A stretch of DNA of 11,106 nt. Source: Acidobacteriota bacterium (lineage in GTDB: Bacteria; Acidobacteriota; Terriglobia; Terriglobales; Acidobacteriaceae). Shown piece after piece: positions 1 to 6,330 of the stretch. The notes beneath the pieces were generated by a model, which was given only the letters and a program-made list of their open reading frames with translations, searched no databases and was not told the origin of the DNA. A program made the position numbers and the translations under genes. The DNA lies in assembly GCA_021798235.1 (NCBI GenBank), contig JAJZMO010000051.1, positions 1 to 11,106 of the forward strand. The letters run 5' to 3'. Every line of letters begins with the position of its first letter. The stretch's first letter is position 1.

Positions 1-283
1 CCACATCGCGCGAGCTGAGCGCCTCATGCACCTCTTGCAACATGCGCTTGTCCAGCAGGGTGGCGGGCGCATGCACGCCGGGCGTATCCACAAAGACGAT
101 CTGCGCCGCCGGGTGCTTGCCCTTTTTTGCGGCCACCTCCAGCACGCCGTGGATGCGGTTGCGCGTAGTTTGCGGCTTGCGCGTCACGATGGCGATCTTC
201 TCGCCAATCAGCGCGTTGAGCAGTGTGGACTTGCCGGCGTTGGGCCGACCAATGATGGAGACAAAACCAGAGCGAAAAGGCAT
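1..283 (-). CDS. era: GTPase Era, N-terminal part (cut by window edge)
   Basis: Era is a GTPase that binds the 3' end of 16S rRNA and helps mature the 30S ribosomal subunit. The window holds its first 94 codons; the rest lies beyond the left edge. The G1/P-loop GRPNAGKS is at residues 12-19, the G2 segment KPQTTRNRI at about 36-44 and the G3 motif DTPG at 66-69, followed by VH, as is usual in Era rather than Der or Obg. The ATG at 283 lies directly before the hydrophobic strand leading into G1, the normal distance for Era. Between G2 and G3 there is a basic Lys/Ala/Pro-rich stretch ([10 protein letters not shown], 51-60) that looks longer than in enterobacterial Era. No strong ribosome binding site is visible. 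The G4 and KH domains cannot be checked here. Confidence 0.95.
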   Translation of the reverse strand, partial: MPFRSGFVSIIGRPNAGKSTLLNALIGEKIAIVTRKPQTTRNRIHGVLEVAAKKGKHPAAQIVFVDTPGVHAPATLLDKRMLQEVHEALSSRDV

Positions 284-362
284 CTGCTTCTAGTATGCGC
301 TATGCGCGGTGCCCTGTATCTCAATATGCCAATTCGGGTAGTGGGCTACTTTGAATAAATCA

Positions 363-1124
363 CTAACAAAATCCGAGCCGACGCGCCTCACCTTCAATAG
401 CTAGGAGGACGCGCTCCACTTCCTGCGCGACAGCGCGGAGCACGGCAGACGCCTGTTCGTCCTCAGGAGCGCCGATGTCGCTGAGAATTACAAGAAAGCG
501 GAGATCGAACTGTGCCTGGCAGTCCGCACCAGGGCCGATGGTGAAGAGTTCCATCTCCTTTTTCGAGCGATCCCAGACGTGACGCAGGGGAACTCCGGCT
601 GCGCCACCTGTGGCGGAAAGAGCGGCTCTCAGCATGTGGACAGAAGGAACGCAGGAGAGCAGGAGCGCATGTTTGTTGCGGTTACAGGCTTCGTTGAGTG
701 TGACAAGAAGTGCGTTCCCTCCCTTGTACGGCTGGAGGCCGCGAAGCAAAGGGTAAATATCCTTCGGTACGTCGGCGCAGCGTCCTTTAATCTGATTTTC
801 GAGCCTGGCTGCGCTACCGGCAAATGGGAAATGGGCTTCCCTAGGGTGGGAATCCTTACGTGGGATGGAGATGGCGTAGAGAGCGTGATCGAGGACTGCC
901 CGGAGATTGTCAACGGCGTCCCCGGCAATGAGAGAGAGCGGATTGGGCAGCGGACGAGCGAGGCGGACCTTGTGGACCTTATGCTCGGGCTTGTCCGGGT
1001 GTGGCTCTGTAAAGGATTCGCCAGGGCACACCTGAAGAAAATCGGCAATCGCCTCTTCGAGTTTGTAGATGTGTTCCCATGCCCAATCGAGCTTGAGGTG
1101 CGCGCTGTCGAATGGGTCGGGCAT
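363..1124 (-). CDS. Conserved hypothetical protein with GDAVDNLRAVLDH motif
   Basis: A soluble, mostly helical protein of 253 residues with no signal peptide or membrane segment. The notable part is GDAVDNLRAVLDHALY (68-83). It resembles a motif (GD-x-x-x-NLR-x-x-LDH) that I recall from a widespread uncharacterised bacterial family, which also has a later LQPY (130-133) and an NxxxxxNKH segment (144-152) of the kind seen here. No catalytic function can be assigned. The helical N-terminus and Asn/Arg/His-rich motif could fit a HEPN-like fold, but that is a guess. The frame stays open to 1328, but that extension is encoded by the hairpin repeat and reads as low-complexity, so the ATG at 1124 is preferred. 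There is no Shine-Dalgarno, but an extended -10-like sequence lies 7 nt upstream, so the mRNA may be leaderless. It is 79 bp upstream of era on the same strand. Confidence 0.75.
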   Translation of the reverse strand: MPDPFDSAHLKLDWAWEHIYKLEEAIADFLQVCPGESFTEPHPDKPEHKVHKVRLARPLPNPLSLIAGDAVDNLRAVLDHALYAISIPRKDSHPREAHFPFAGSAARLENQIKGRCADVPKDIYPLLRGLQPYKGGNALLVTLNEACNRNKHALLLSCVPSVHMLRAALSATGGAAGVPLRHVWDRSKKEMELFTIGPGADCQAQFDLRFLVILSDIGAPEDEQASAVLRAVAQEVERVLLAIEGEARRLGFC

Positions 1125-1131
1125 GGTGCGG

Positions 1132-1140
1132 ATTGTACCA
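1132..1140 (-). promoter_or_regulatory. Candidate extended -10 promoter for the hypothetical gene (leaderless)
   Basis: Read on the minus strand this is TGGTACAAT, an extended -10 type element (TGn plus TACAAT) ending 7 nt before the ATG at 1124. That spacing would start the transcript at or next to the start codon. No convincing -35 is visible at 16-18 bp. The call rests on a single short motif. Confidence 0.35.
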
Positions 1141-1160
1141 ACTCTAAGCCGCAATTTGGC

Positions 1161-1240
1161 GGGTGGCCCATGTCTGAGGAAGCATAGCAAGCACAAACAG
1201 TGGGTGCCCCATGTCTCGCTTTTGAGACATGGGAGACAAC
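1161..1240 (-). repeat. Palindromic intergenic repeat, copy 1 with a degenerate half copy
   Basis: The core is a perfect 10-bp stem: CCCATGTCTC at 1208-1217, loop GCTTTT, and GAGACATGGG at 1224-1233, preceded by GGGTGC. A partial copy lies 41 bp to the left: GGGTGGCCCATGTCT at 1161-1175 matches 1202-1216 in 14 of 15 positions but lacks the right arm. A mirror-image copy is at 1385-1416. I recall repeats of this type as very numerous between genes in Acidobacteriaceae, often mis-annotated as small proteins containing KSETWGT; this cannot be confirmed here. The element sits upstream of the hypothetical gene and downstream of apt. Confidence 0.8.
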
Positions 1241-1384
1241 CACGCCTGCGCGTGGGGGATTTTCCTATCGAAGCCGCCGGAAGCTCGCATCTGCATTGTG
1301 CAGCGAACCACACCGACTCAATTTCCACTGTGCCGTGGTTGCCGCTGGCGTAGTTATGATCGCCGGACCACGCACAGCGCGCAT

Positions 1385-1416
1385 CCCAGGTCTCAAAAGC
1401 GAGACCTGGGGCACCC
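1385..1416 (+). repeat. Palindromic intergenic repeat, copy 2 (opposite orientation)
   Basis: Perfect 10-bp stem CCCAGGTCTC (1385-1394), loop AAAAGC (1395-1400), GAGACCTGGG (1401-1410), then the tail GCACCC (1411-1416). It is the reverse complement of copy 1 except for one stem pair, where T-A in copy 1 is G-C here, so both arms changed together. The tails of the two copies point away from each other, with about 150 bp between the stems. No T-run follows on either strand, so a simple rho-independent terminator is unlikely. Confidence 0.8.
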
Positions 1417-1418
1417 AG

Positions 1419-1470
1419 ACATATCAGCCCAACATATCAGCCGAATACATCCCCCAGACATATCACTCAA
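1419..1470 (+). repeat. Short tandem repeat, 13-bp unit, four units
   Basis: Units start at 1419, 1432, 1445 and 1458. Units 1, 2 and 4 begin ACATATCA (units 1 and 2 share ACATATCAGCC); unit 3 is degenerate (ATACATCCCCCAG). CCCAGACATATCA recurs at 1414-1426 and 1453-1465, exactly 39 bp (three units) apart. The array directly abuts hairpin copy 2 and lies downstream of apt. Confidence 0.65.
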
Positions 1471-1522
1471 ATTTGGCCCAGAGTGGGGACTCAAACGGGC
1501 ACCGCAAACAGGCATCCGGCCC

Positions 1523-2071
1523 CTACTCGTCGTAGTGGAGCAGGCTGAAGACGTCGAGGCCTTCGAAGCGTTCGCGGCCTTTGAGAAAGTCCAGCTCCAC
1601 GGCGAAGGCCAGACCGGCGATTTCGCCGCCCAGTTGGCGCACCAGCTTTACGGTCGCCTCCATCGTGCCGCCGGTGGCCAGCAGATCATCGACGATGACC
1701 ACGCGCTGGCCCGTCTCGATCGCGTCCAGGTGAATTTCCAACGAGTCGCTGCCATATTCCAGGTCATAGGTGACGCGCGCCGTTTTGGCGGGCAGCTTTT
1801 TGGGCTTGCGCACGGGCACAAAGCCCGCGTTCAGGCGGTAGGCCAGCGCCGGGCCAAAGATGAAGCCGCGCGCCTCAATGCCCAGCACCAGATCAATGTT
1901 GCGGTCAAAGTAATGCGCGGCCATGGCGTCGATGAGCGTAGCGAAGCCGATCTTGTCCTTCAGCAGCGTGGTGATGTCATAGAAGAGGATGCCCGGCTTG
2001 GGAAAATCCGGTACGGTGCGGACGAGCTTTTTGAGCGGTTCGCAGTCGAGGGCGACGTTGGGGTTGGGCAT
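1523..2071 (-). CDS. apt: Adenine phosphoribosyltransferase
   Basis: Apt is a cytoplasmic purine-salvage enzyme that converts adenine and PRPP to AMP and pyrophosphate. The 182-residue protein is full length. [17 protein letters not shown] (18-34) is the typical Apt N-terminal block. GIEARGF (64-70), RKPKKLP (88-94) and the flexible-loop segment YDLEYGSD (102-109) follow in order. The PRPP-binding signature [13 protein letters not shown] is at 124-136 with its two adjacent Asp residues. The ATG at 2071 directly follows the TAA of acyP (TAA-ATG with no gap), so translation of the two is probably coupled and they share a transcript. All key residues are present. Confidence 0.97.
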   Translation of the reverse strand: MPNPNVALDCEPLKKLVRTVPDFPKPGILFYDITTLLKDKIGFATLIDAMAAHYFDRNIDLVLGIEARGFIFGPALAYRLNAGFVPVRKPKKLPAKTARVTYDLEYGSDSLEIHLDAIETGQRVVIVDDLLATGGTMEATVKLVRQLGGEIAGLAFAVELDFLKGRERFEGLDVFSLLHYDE

Positions 2072-2356
2072 TTACCAGGCTCCTTCAATCTGAAATTCTT
2101 GCAGTGTGGCGGCGGCGGTTTCCGGTTCGTCCTGCACGGTGATGGCGTCCACGCGCGAACCGCGTGAGCCGCGCTGCAGGGCCGCATACAGCGCGGTGTG
2201 CTGTGGCTCCGTGCCTGCGGCCAGCGTCTCCACGCGACCATCGGCGGTGTTGCGCACCCAGCCGCGCAGGCCCAGCGCTGCGGCCTCCCGCAGCACATAC
2301 CAGCGGAAGCCAACTCCCTGAACCCGACCTTGAACGAAATAGCGGCGTGTCAACAT
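2072..2356 (-). CDS. acyP: Acylphosphatase
   Basis: A small cytoplasmic enzyme that hydrolyses the carboxyl-phosphate bond of acyl phosphates. With the ATG at 2356 the protein has 94 residues, the normal acylphosphatase size. The first signature GRVQGVGFR is at 10-18 with the catalytic phosphate-binding Arg18. The second, GWVRNTADGRVE, starts at 32 and carries the catalytic Asn36. A TTG codon three residues upstream could also serve as start, but the ATG has an AGGT ribosome-binding-like sequence about 9 nt before it and leads straight into the first strand. It is followed without a gap by apt. The pairing of acyP with apt does not by itself indicate a shared pathway. Confidence 0.95.
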   Translation of the reverse strand: MLTRRYFVQGRVQGVGFRWYVLREAAALGLRGWVRNTADGRVETLAAGTEPQHTALYAALQRGSRGSRVDAITVQDEPETAAATLQEFQIEGAW

Positions 2357-2456
2357 GCACGGCAACCTGCAAAGGCAATCGCAGTGTCGCAGATGGCCGG
2401 GGAAAAAGGCAACCGTCGCAGCGCCGCGTCGGCGTCTTCTGCTCCCGTGGACGCGC

Positions 2457-2581
2457 TAGGGAACCTCTGAACAAGTCCGCGTTTTGAAGGGGACGGGCTT
2501 CAGCCCGTCCGTAAGCCCCGGCATTGCAGTGCGTCTTTTAGCCGCTGAGGCAGCGATGAGCACTTGTGCAGAGTCTCCCTA
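2457..2581. repeat. Small element with terminal inverted repeats (MITE/REP-like)
   Basis: The ends form an imperfect inverted repeat: 2458-2476 matches the reverse complement of 2562-2580 in 16 of 19 positions, and the flanking T2457/A2581 also pair. Inside is a strong stem GGACGGGC-TTCA-GCCCGTCC at 2492-2509 on the plus strand (one extra pair at the base, 2491/2510), and a smaller CGCTG-AGG-CAGCG at 2543-2555. No protein is encoded. I recall similar GGGACGGGCTTCAGCCCGTCC sequences as common in acidobacterial intergenic DNA, unverified here. The right terminal repeat overlaps the stop codon of the neighbouring methyltransferase gene. The remaining gap to acyP (2357-2456) has no clear feature. 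Confidence 0.65.
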
Positions 2582-3154
2582 AAGCAGGCCGGGAATGAGC
2601 GCCTTCACGCGCTGCCGGTACGCCACATACTGCTCGCCAAATTGTTGCAGCATGAACGCCTCTTCCGTGTGCAGCTTGCTCCAGAAGCCGCAGAACAGAA
2701 CCGCCACGCCCAGCCAGCAATGCGCCGCGCCGTAGACGATGGCCGTTCCCAGCGCGGCCAGCAACAGACCGCTGTAGATGGGATGGCGCACGATAGCATA
2801 CGGCCCGCGCGTCATCAGCGTGTGCTGCTGCTTGAGCGTGACGTTCATGCTCCAATTACCGCCCAGCACCACGCGCGCCCAAATGGCCAGCAGGCAGCCC
2901 ACAACGGTGAGCGCCGCGCCCAGAACCAGAAGCGAGTGGTGGAGCGGGATCAGCCGGAAGTCGAGCAAGCCGAGGAACGGCAGCCGCGAAAAAATGAGGA
3001 AGTAGGCGAGGATGGTCAGGCTCAGTTGCAGGCGGCGCGAATTGGAGCTTTGCCGCTGCACGGTGCGCTTGGGGCGAGCGACTCCAAGCAGCCAGACCAA
3101 ACCCAACGTCATCCAGGAGAAGCCGACGATCGCTAAGAACAGGCGCGGGATCAT
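2579..3154 (-). CDS. Isoprenylcysteine carboxyl methyltransferase-like membrane protein
   Basis: An integral membrane protein of 191 residues in the ICMT/phospholipid methyltransferase superfamily, which transfers methyl groups from S-adenosylmethionine. Hydrophobic segments lie at about 5-25, 45-63, 72-93 and 127-157. The family signature is clear: RGPYAIVRHPIYSG at 116-129, then EEAFMLQQFGEQYVAY at 164-179 and the usual basic-Leu-Ile-Pro end (RVKALIPGLL). In bacteria the substrate is generally unknown, as here. The frame is open to a TTG at 3214, but the ATG at 3154 leads directly into the first membrane helix and the upstream part overlaps the likely efp terminator. No Shine-Dalgarno is visible; a TATATT 6 nt upstream of the ATG could drive a leaderless mRNA. 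The TAG stop lies in the terminal repeat of the adjacent element. Confidence 0.85.
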   Translation of the reverse strand: MIPRLFLAIVGFSWMTLGLVWLLGVARPKRTVQRQSSNSRRLQLSLTILAYFLIFSRLPFLGLLDFRLIPLHHSLLVLGAALTVVGCLLAIWARVVLGGNWSMNVTLKQQHTLMTRGPYAIVRHPIYSGLLLAALGTAIVYGAAHCWLGVAVLFCGFWSKLHTEEAFMLQQFGEQYVAYRQRVKALIPGLL

Positions 3155-3190
3155 GGTTGAAATATACGACTCGGGGTGGAGGTTGGTTCC

Positions 3191-3225
3191 CCAAAAAGCC
3201 AAAGGCGCAGCCAAAGCCGCGCCTT
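3191..3225 (-). terminator. Probable rho-independent terminator of efp
   Basis: On the minus strand, AAGGCGC and GCGCCTT form a 7-bp stem (plus-strand arms 3202-3208 and 3219-3225) around a 10-nt loop that can pair further (GGC with GCT). A T-rich stretch with TTTTT follows at 3193-3197. It begins about 20 nt after the efp stop, as expected for a terminator. Confidence 0.6.
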
Positions 3226-3245
3226 GTGGGTGGTGTCAGATTGGC

Positions 3246-3806
3246 CTATGCGCGAGAAAGGTACGCGCCTTCAGCGGTGTCGATGCGGATTTTTTCGCCT
3301 TCATTGATGAACGGCGGCACCTGCACGACGAGGCCCGTCTCCATCTTGGCCGGCTTGGTGACGGATGAGGCCGTCGCGGACTTCAGTCCCGGCTCCGTCT
3401 CGACGACGGTCATCTCCACAGTCTGCGGCAGCTCAATGCCCACGGCCACGCCATCAAAAAAGGAGACCTTGATCTGCAAATTGGGGATCAGATACTCCAC
3501 GGCATCGCCCAGCGTGGAGCGCTTCAGGTGGGTCTGCTCGTAGTTTTCCGTGTTCATAAAGTAGTAGTCGTCGCCGTCGGCGTAAAGGAACTCCATCGGC
3601 ACTTCATCGACGATGACACGGTCGATGGGATCGGGGGAGCGGAAGCGGTGCTCAAACATGGCGCCGGTGCGCAGGTTGCGCAGCTTGGCCTGGATGAAGG
3701 CGCGCAGGTTGCCGGGGGTGCGATGCTCCACGCTGAAAACGGCGTGCAGCTCATTGTTGTGCTTGATAATCATGCCCGGACGCATCTGGGTGGCGGGAAT
3801 CGCCAT
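3246..3806 (-). CDS. efp: Translation elongation factor P
   Basis: EF-P binds the ribosome between the P and E sites and relieves stalling on consecutive prolines. The 186-residue product has the normal length and begins MAIPATQMRPGMIIKHNNEL. The KOW-like N-terminal domain covers about 1-62, with KLRNLRTG at 41-48 typical, followed by two OB-type domains ending in the standard EGEKIRIDTAEGAYL. The start ATG at 3806 has a clear AAGGAG 10 nt upstream; the longer open frame upstream is non-coding. The loop that carries the modified residue in other bacteria reads HRTPGNLRAF (28-37), so the position of E. coli Lys34 is Asn33. Lysine- or arginine-directed modification at that site is therefore not possible. 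Confidence 0.96.
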   Translation of the reverse strand: MAIPATQMRPGMIIKHNNELHAVFSVEHRTPGNLRAFIQAKLRNLRTGAMFEHRFRSPDPIDRVIVDEVPMEFLYADGDDYYFMNTENYEQTHLKRSTLGDAVEYLIPNLQIKVSFFDGVAVGIELPQTVEMTVVETEPGLKSATASSVTKPAKMETGLVVQVPPFINEGEKIRIDTAEGAYLSRA

Positions 3807-4073
3807 AGGGAACGAACTCCTTGCAAATGTTGGAAATTTTTTCTCTGCGGCATGGAGCCGAATGGGCGGATTTGGTACGCAAACCCGAACGCTCCCAGTG
3901 TAGCGCACGGACCGCTGCACTGGCGAACGGGCGGCGCGCTGGTGGGGTCGGCGCGGACTGGTGGGCAGGTTTATCTGGCGTCGATCGGACGGGGCAGGCA
4001 GAATTCTGCAACTTTTCCAGCGAATTTGCGTCTGTAGGAGTACCCCGAAAGAAAGTGCCTACTTTTCTGCCTT
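3807..4073. promoter_or_regulatory. Divergent promoter region between efp and the secreted protein gene
   Basis: This 267-bp gap must hold the 5' signals of both divergent genes. Only the efp ribosome binding site is clear. An imperfect dyad around 4050-4068 (AGAAAGT-GCCT-ACTTTTCT, one bulge) lies just before the GTG start at 4074. No convincing -35/-10 pair was found on either strand. Confidence 0.4.
3817..3822 (-). promoter_or_regulatory. Ribosome binding site of efp
   Basis: Minus-strand AAGGAG, 10 nt before the ATG at 3806. It decides the start against the open frame that continues upstream to about 3920. Confidence 0.75.
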
Positions 4074-4994
4074 GTGCGTAGCTCCCAACCGGTGTGTCTC
4101 TCTGTCCTGTCGGCTGTGTTGATTGCGCTGCCGCTTGCAGGCCTAGCCCAAACTCCATCTCCCACGGCGCAAAGCCGCAGCGCGGCTGCGTCTGTGTCTA
4201 CATCCACGGCGGCGCCAGCGTCCCCATCTGCGCCAGAGTCCGCGCCCGCGCCTCAAGCCGCGCCCGTACCCGCTTCGCCTGTGTCGGCACCCGCTGCACC
4301 TGCGGCACCGGCACCATCTACAGCTAAACCGCCCGCAGCGCAGACTCCGGCATCCGCGCCTACCGCGCCGCCCGCGCTCTCCGCGCACGATCTGGCCGAG
4401 CAGCAACTCAAACAACAGGAGCACCAACGCATTCTGGGCATCGTTCCCAACTTCAATACGTCGTACATCGCGAATGCCGTTCCGCTGACGCCGAAGCAAA
4501 AGCTACGGCTGGCCTTTCGCGGCGCACTAGATCCCTTCGAGTTTGGCGCTGCCGGAGTCGTGGCTGGCTACGGCCAGGCAACGGACAATTTTGATGAATA
4601 TGGCCAAGGTACCGAGGGATACGCCAAGCGATTTGGAGCCGCGTATGCCGACAGTTTTGACGGCGTGATCCTGGGCAATGCGGTCTTTCCCATTCTGCTG
4701 CGTGAAGACCCACGGTATTACCGCAAAGGCACGGGCGGATTTATGAAGCGGGCACTCTATGCGCTTTCGACAGCCGTCATCACTAAAAACGACAATGGAA
4801 GCTGGGGGCCGAACTACGCCAACGTCCTAGGCAATCTGGCCGCTGGCGGCATCTCCAACCTCTATTATCCGCCGGAGGATCGGGGCTTCGACCTCACCGT
4901 GCAGGGCGCGGCCATTGTGACGGTCGAGGGAGACATCGGCACGCTCTTTGTTGAGTTCTGGCCGGACATCTCCCGCAAATTGTTTAAGAAGTAA
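4074..4994 (+). CDS. Secreted Pro/Ala-linker protein of unknown function
   Basis: A 306-residue exported protein. A signal peptide (hydrophobic 9-24, likely cleavage after LAGLAQ near 26) is followed by a low-complexity Ala/Pro/Ser region at about 27-103 and a conserved C-terminal domain from about 104. That domain contains QRILGIVPNFNTSY (118-131), LTPKQKLRLAFRGALDPFEF (138-157), YGQGTEGYAKRFGAAYAD (176-193) and EDPRYYRKGTG (211-221), followed by Gly/Ala-rich segments. I recall this block as a family common in Acidobacteria with no assigned function. The linker would let the domain reach across the periplasm or peptidoglycan, an inference only. The start is GTG at 4074; a stop codon at 4035 leaves no better in-frame start, and the ribosome binding site is poor. 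It is transcribed divergently from efp and converges on the secreted trio. Confidence 0.8.
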   Translation: MRSSQPVCLSVLSAVLIALPLAGLAQTPSPTAQSRSAAASVSTSTAAPASPSAPESAPAPQAAPVPASPVSAPAAPAAPAPSTAKPPAAQTPASAPTAPPALSAHDLAEQQLKQQEHQRILGIVPNFNTSYIANAVPLTPKQKLRLAFRGALDPFEFGAAGVVAGYGQATDNFDEYGQGTEGYAKRFGAAYADSFDGVILGNAVFPILLREDPRYYRKGTGGFMKRALYALSTAVITKNDNGSWGPNYANVLGNLAAGGISNLYYPPEDRGFDLTVQGAAIVTVEGDIGTLFVEFWPDISRKLFKK

Positions 4995-5052
4995 GTGGAG
5001 TGGCGTGTGGTTGAACTGCATTGAGGCCAAGCCCCTTCGCCGACAGCCCGCT

Positions 5053-5673
5053 TCAATGGTTTGGCTTCGTTTTTCCTTTTCTTGTAAAGGCTGCGGGTAA
5101 GCTTTCAGCGAGTAGAAATTTTCCCTCGTCCGCATTGACAGGCTCAAGGTCCATATATACGTAACATCCTCCATCCCCAGCACAGTCTAAGTACGTACCA
5201 GCACGAAAATAATATGTTGCACCGGGTCGAGCTTCCAATACTGCCAGTGAGTCCTCGCTGCGAAATACGCCTTTCCATCTGGAGCACAGATGATGTTCCC
5301 CAGCCATTACAGAAAATACAAGGTAAGAATTTTCCTTCGTTGCTCCCACCCATTTTCCATCCAAACCGATGTGGGCGATAGATCCCCACATCTTGCGTGG
5401 ACGCCCTTCATATGGCCAACCTGCATCCTCTATGACATACACACGCGCCTGTCCTGCGGCAAGAGGGACAGATGTATCCACCCCGCGCCCCTGCCATACG
5501 CGGAAGCGGGCGCGAGGATCTCCACAGCCAGGTGCTGCTTCCCGAATATTGGTGGGGATTTTCTGCAAAATGCCCACGTTCTGGGATTCTGTTGCTGCCG
5601 CGATTTGTGCGTTTGCATGAGGAGTTACCAGCAGCCATCCCAACACCATCCATGCACAGTTCCACTTCTTCAC
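5053..5673 (-). CDS. Secreted paralogue 3 of tandem trio (DUF2846-like core)
   Basis: A 206-residue exported protein with signal peptide MKKWNCAWMVLGWLLVTPHANA (cleavage near 22-23). The core reads HIGLDGKWVGATKENSYLVF (101-120) then MAGEHHLC (123-130), which resembles the DUF2846 pattern of a displayed 'DGK-x-VG' turn, a hydrophobic strand and a GxH turn; the family link is tentative. Cys50 and Cys130 are shared with both paralogues and could form a disulfide. A second, unshared pair is Cys164 and Cys170. The start is GTG, supported by a perfect GGAGG 6 nt upstream (5680-5684) and by a 4-bp GTGA overlap with the stop of the preceding gene, so the two are translationally coupled. It converges on the secreted Pro/Ala protein with 58 bp between. 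Confidence 0.8.
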   Translation of the reverse strand: MKKWNCAWMVLGWLLVTPHANAQIAAATESQNVGILQKIPTNIREAAPGCGDPRARFRVWQGRGVDTSVPLAAGQARVYVIEDAGWPYEGRPRKMWGSIAHIGLDGKWVGATKENSYLVFSVMAGEHHLCSRWKGVFRSEDSLAVLEARPGATYYFRAGTYLDCAGDGGCYVYMDLEPVNADEGKFLLAESLPAAFTRKGKTKPNH

Positions 5674-6308
5674 TGTGAGCCTCCGCTGCCATTTGCATCC
5701 CCACTGGCTTGGGTTCTGTTCTGCTTCTTGATGGTGAACACGGCAGGAACACTTGTATTCAATAAAAGATTCTCTTCATCCGCGTCTATGGGCAACCATT
5801 CCAAAGCTGCACTGTAAGCTCCGGGAATAAACGAAACTGCACGTACATATGTCTCATTGGCTGCGGCAGTAAACGCAGCGAGGGCAATTGTCCCGGAGTT
5901 GATCGTGCCAGGGCCGCGCTGCCATTGTACGCATAGGTGATGCGCTCCTGGGGCGACGAAAAAAACAATATAGGAGCGGCCTTTCGTCGCCCCAATCCAT
6001 TTGCCATCCAGCCCGATGCGCATCGTGGGACCATATAAGTAATGCCGTCTGGCGTCCAGTGGCCCCAGCGGCATGAAAATGTTTCCCCGATACTCAAAAA
6101 GAACGACCCGTGCCTGACCAGAAATAACCGGGGGTAATACCCCCGTAATAGGATTAGCCTGCACCAGAAACTGATCTGCTGGATTACCACACGCGGCCTC
6201 AGCCTGGTGAATCATATTGATTCTGCTTTGTCTGCTCACCGATGTGACTTGCGCAGAAGCACACCGGGAAATGAGTAGGCAGAAGATCGCCAGAAATGCT
6301 CTTCTCAT
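5670..6308 (-). CDS. Secreted paralogue 2 of tandem trio (DUF2846-like core)
   Basis: A 212-residue exported protein. The signal peptide MRRAFLAIFCLLISRCASA is followed by a cleavage site near 19-20. The core MRIGLDGKWIGATKGRSYIV (96-115) and APGAHHLC (119-126) matches the other two members nearly residue for residue. The region AEAACGNP (36-43) holds the first shared cysteine (Cys40) and Cys126 the second. QARVVLFEYRG (65-75) is the strand before the variable loop. The C-terminus is Ser/Gly/Asn-rich. The ATG at 6308 has AGGTGG 5 nt upstream; the open frame extends further but lacks a signal peptide. Function unknown; envelope or extracellular location is inferred from the signal peptide. Confidence 0.8.
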   Translation of the reverse strand: MRRAFLAIFCLLISRCASAQVTSVSRQSRINMIHQAEAACGNPADQFLVQANPITGVLPPVISGQARVVLFEYRGNIFMPLGPLDARRHYLYGPTMRIGLDGKWIGATKGRSYIVFFVAPGAHHLCVQWQRGPGTINSGTIALAAFTAAANETYVRAVSFIPGAYSAALEWLPIDADEENLLLNTSVPAVFTIKKQNRTQASGDANGSGGSQ

Positions 6309-6313
6309 GCTTC

Positions 6314-6319
6314 CCACCT
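6314..6319 (-). promoter_or_regulatory. Ribosome binding site of secreted paralogue 2
   Basis: Minus-strand AGGTGG, 5 nt before the ATG at 6308, which selects this start over the open frame running up to 6398. Confidence 0.6.
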
Positions 6320-6330
6320 GTCTTGAGCCA

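Larger units (their letters stand above)
1125..1522. other. 398-bp non-coding gap filled by repeats
   Basis: This stretch between the hypothetical gene and apt has no credible gene. It holds the partial and two full hairpin repeats and the 13-bp tandem array. The intervening 1245-1384 shows no recognisable feature. Open frames crossing it on both strands are explained by the repeats. Confidence 0.7.

Noticed and set aside
1125..1328. 68-residue N-terminal extension of the hypothetical protein
   Set aside because: It is encoded by the palindromic repeat (it contains the KSETWGT-type translation of the hairpin), so it is non-coding.
1385..1410. Hairpin copy 2 as a terminator for apt
   Set aside because: The stem is good, but no T-run follows it on the minus strand, and it is over 110 nt from the apt stop.
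1419..1470. CRISPR array
   Set aside because: The units are 13 bp and directly adjacent with no spacers, and no cas gene is present.
1229..2167. Plus-strand open frame of 312 codons over apt and the repeat region
   Set aside because: It is antisense to apt and acyP, starts inside the hairpin repeat and encodes no recognisable domain.
4995..5052. Bidirectional terminator between the convergent secreted-protein genes
   Set aside because: Only a 4-5 bp arm pair with a long loop and no T-run was seen, which is too weak to call.
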